From positions 1-7,885 of the forward strand of contig CANMSW010000098.1 of NCBI GenBank assembly GCA_947500275.1: DNA of 7,885 bases, written 5' to 3'. Below the pieces are notes generated by a model. That model worked only from the letters and a program-made list of their open reading frames with translations. It searched no databases and was not told where the DNA came from. Position 1 is the stretch's first letter, and the number at the start of each line of letters is the position of its first letter. The stretch is from Bacteriovoracaceae bacterium. Its GTDB lineage: Bacteria; Bdellovibrionota; UBA1018. Of this stretch, positions 6,639 to 7,885 are shown piece after piece. The translations under genes were made by a program, and so were the position numbers.

Positions 6639-7885
6639 CGGTGTTCAGTCTGCCGATTTGATTGATCAGCGACTCAAACAGGAGGGCCTCTCTGAAAAGG
6701 GGCCCCTCTTTAAGGTATCTCGTTTCGGGCTATCCCTGTTGGCCCCTGGGGTCGAAGGGTTAGCTCGAGTCGGAGCCTCGCCTGATCGAATTTCCCTCCT
6801 GTCGTTGGTCTTCGCAGCATGTGCAAGCGCCCTTTTGCTTTCCGGCTTTCATCTGAGCGCTGCGATTTTTTTGCTGGCTTCAGGTGCGTGCGACCTTTTG
6901 GACGGTTGGGTTGCCCGCATCCGGGGAATCGCTTCGACGGCTGGGGAATTGATCGATACTCTTTGCGATCGCCTCAGTGAATCGCTCGTGTTTCTTGCTT
7001 TAGGATTCGTTTGGTTTTTATCGCAAGAGTCGAGTCTCCTCAGAGAGTTCGGAGTGCTGGGGTCGGTCCTCGCTCTTACGGGGTCCCTGATGATGTCGTT
7101 TGCGTCGGCCGTGATTTTAGCCTCTCCTACGACTGGAAAGCGCAAGGCGGTTTCTCGAGGCGCAATGCGAAGACCTGAACGAGCGGTTTTGACTGGAATG
7201 GCAGTTCTCCTTCAGAAAGCGTCCCCTGGATTTTCAGTCGCGCTTCTCTGGGTCATGGGAGTCGGGGCGTTGATTTCCGCAGTCGCTCGAATCCTTGAGC
7301 ATCGAGAAAATCACGTTCAGGCTGATCGAGCTGCGCAACCGAAAACGAATTCGAGTTCCCGTGAATGGCACGAGCGTGATCAGCGTTGGCTTGCCCCTGG
7401 AGTTCAGGGGATGGCCTCGCTTTCCGGGCTCGCGATCCATCATGCACTCGGGACCCGGCTCGTGAGTGAAGAGGGAAAAAGTTATATTGATTGGGTGGGT
7501 GGAATTGGGGTCGCGTCAATTGGACACTCGCATCCAAAGTGGGCAGCTGCAGTAGGGAAACAGGCATCGAGTTATGCAGTGGGAAGTCTGACCTCCCAAA
7601 CGCGGGTCAAGTATTTGGAACTTCTCATGGAGCGTGCCGCCCCTCCTGGGGTTGACTGCGTGCAACTGTATTCGAGTGGTGCAGAAGCGGTCGAGAGTGC
7701 GCTTCGCTTAGCTCGGGAAGTAACGGGGAAGAAGCGGTTCGCGAATTTTACTGGCTCCTTTCACGGAAAGACGCGGGGGGTTTTGAGCTTGATGAGTGGT
7801 TCCTGGAAGAACGCATGGGCCCCGTTTGAAGAGCCCCATGCTTTAGAGCTTCCCTATGCCGACTGTGCGCGCTGTCCGCTAGGAC
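6631..7885 (+). CDS. Fusion of CDP-alcohol phosphatidyltransferase and class III aminotransferase (3' end outside the window)
   Basis: Uninterrupted frame from ATG 6631 to the window edge (418 codons, no stop seen). It overlaps the synthase gene by 8 bases, with AGAGGT (6617-6622) 8 bases upstream. Residues 1-225 form a membrane CDP-alcohol phosphatidyltransferase. The signature DxxDGxxARx8GxxxDxxxD is perfect (D88, D91, G92, A95, R96, G105, D109, D113), with hydrophobic segments around 52-90, 118-131, 142-165, 186-195 and 201-222, and RRPER at 180-184. A polar linker (about 224-245) leads into a class III PLP aminotransferase: GTRLVSEEGKSYIDWVGGIG (274-293), GHSHP (298-302), SSGAEAVESALRLAR (348-362), FHGKT (377-381), and CARCP (412-416). 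The PLP lysine would lie beyond the edge. The first half probably joins a polyol phosphate to a CDP-lipid; the second transaminates an unknown ketone or aldehyde. A shared pathway is inferred from fusion and operon. Confidence 0.85.
   Translation, partial: MPDGVQSADLIDQRLKQEGLSEKGPLFKVSRFGLSLLAPGVEGLARVGASPDRISLLSLVFAACASALLLSGFHLSAAIFLLASGACDLLDGWVARIRGIASTAGELIDTLCDRLSESLVFLALGFVWFLSQESSLLREFGVLGSVLALTGSLMMSFASAVILASPTTGKRKAVSRGAMRRPERAVLTGMAVLLQKASPGFSVALLWVMGVGALISAVARILEHRENHVQADRAAQPKTNSSSREWHERDQRWLAPGVQGMASLSGLAIHHALGTRLVSEEGKSYIDWVGGIGVASIGHSHPKWAAAVGKQASSYAVGSLTSQTRVKYLELLMERAAPPGVDCVQLYSSGAEAVESALRLAREVTGKKRFANFTGSFHGKTRGVLSLMSGSWKNAWAPFEEPHALELPYADCARCPLG

Noticed and set aside
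6600..6640. Idea that the aminotransferase and phosphatidyltransferase are two separate genes with an internal start
   Set aside because: The frame is continuous from 6631 to the edge, and no stop codon interrupts it. An ATG at 7411 lies inside the aminotransferase domain, too late to be the true start.
7253..7567. 104-codon minus-strand frame within the fusion gene
   Set aside because: It lies opposite clear phosphatidyltransferase and aminotransferase sequence and has no recognisable features.

Overview
The window reads as gene-dense, Gram-negative bacterial chromosome, with GC in the mid-50s judged by eye. It holds eight protein genes, the last running off the right edge, plus one convincing terminator. 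I see no tRNA, rRNA, CRISPR array or insertion sequence, and no gene-free stretch longer than about 140 bases. The putative lipoprotein signal on a matrixin-like protease, an FmdB/DUF971 pair and inositol metabolism fit a proteobacterial or former deltaproteobacterial lineage such as Bdellovibrionota or Myxococcota. That placement is a guess from gene content.

Left block (61-2232, + strand): a probable lipoprotein zinc protease of the metzincin/matrixin type is followed by two tandem polytopic membrane proteins of the TauE/DsbD_2/UreH-like superfamily. The two are paralogues of equal length (212 residues from the chosen starts). The first carries a His-rich loop and intact candidate metal ligands; the second has replaced two of them. 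All three genes are closely spaced and could be one transcript.

Middle block (2229-3986): a minus-strand FMN-dependent nitronate monooxygenase-like enzyme converges on the membrane-protein pair, with the stop codons overlapping. It is divergent from a small FmdB-type zinc-ribbon gene. The FmdB gene ends at a strong intrinsic terminator that lies partly inside the 3' end of a convergent DUF971 gene.

Right block (4123-7885, + strand): a tightly overlapping operon holds a Gfo/Idh/MocA oxidoreductase with the inositol-dehydrogenase catalytic pattern (K104, D191, H195), a myo-inositol-1-phosphate synthase, and a long open reading frame cut by the window edge. That last frame fuses a complete CDP-alcohol phosphatidyltransferase domain to the N-terminal half of a class III PLP aminotransferase. 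It has no stop codon before the edge and is the most unusual item here. Together the three genes could make inositol phosphate, oxidise a cyclitol or sugar, aminate the ketone and attach the polyol phosphate to a lipid. I infer a possible inositol- or amino-cyclitol-containing phospholipid pathway; the chemistry is a hypothesis, but the domain calls are strong.
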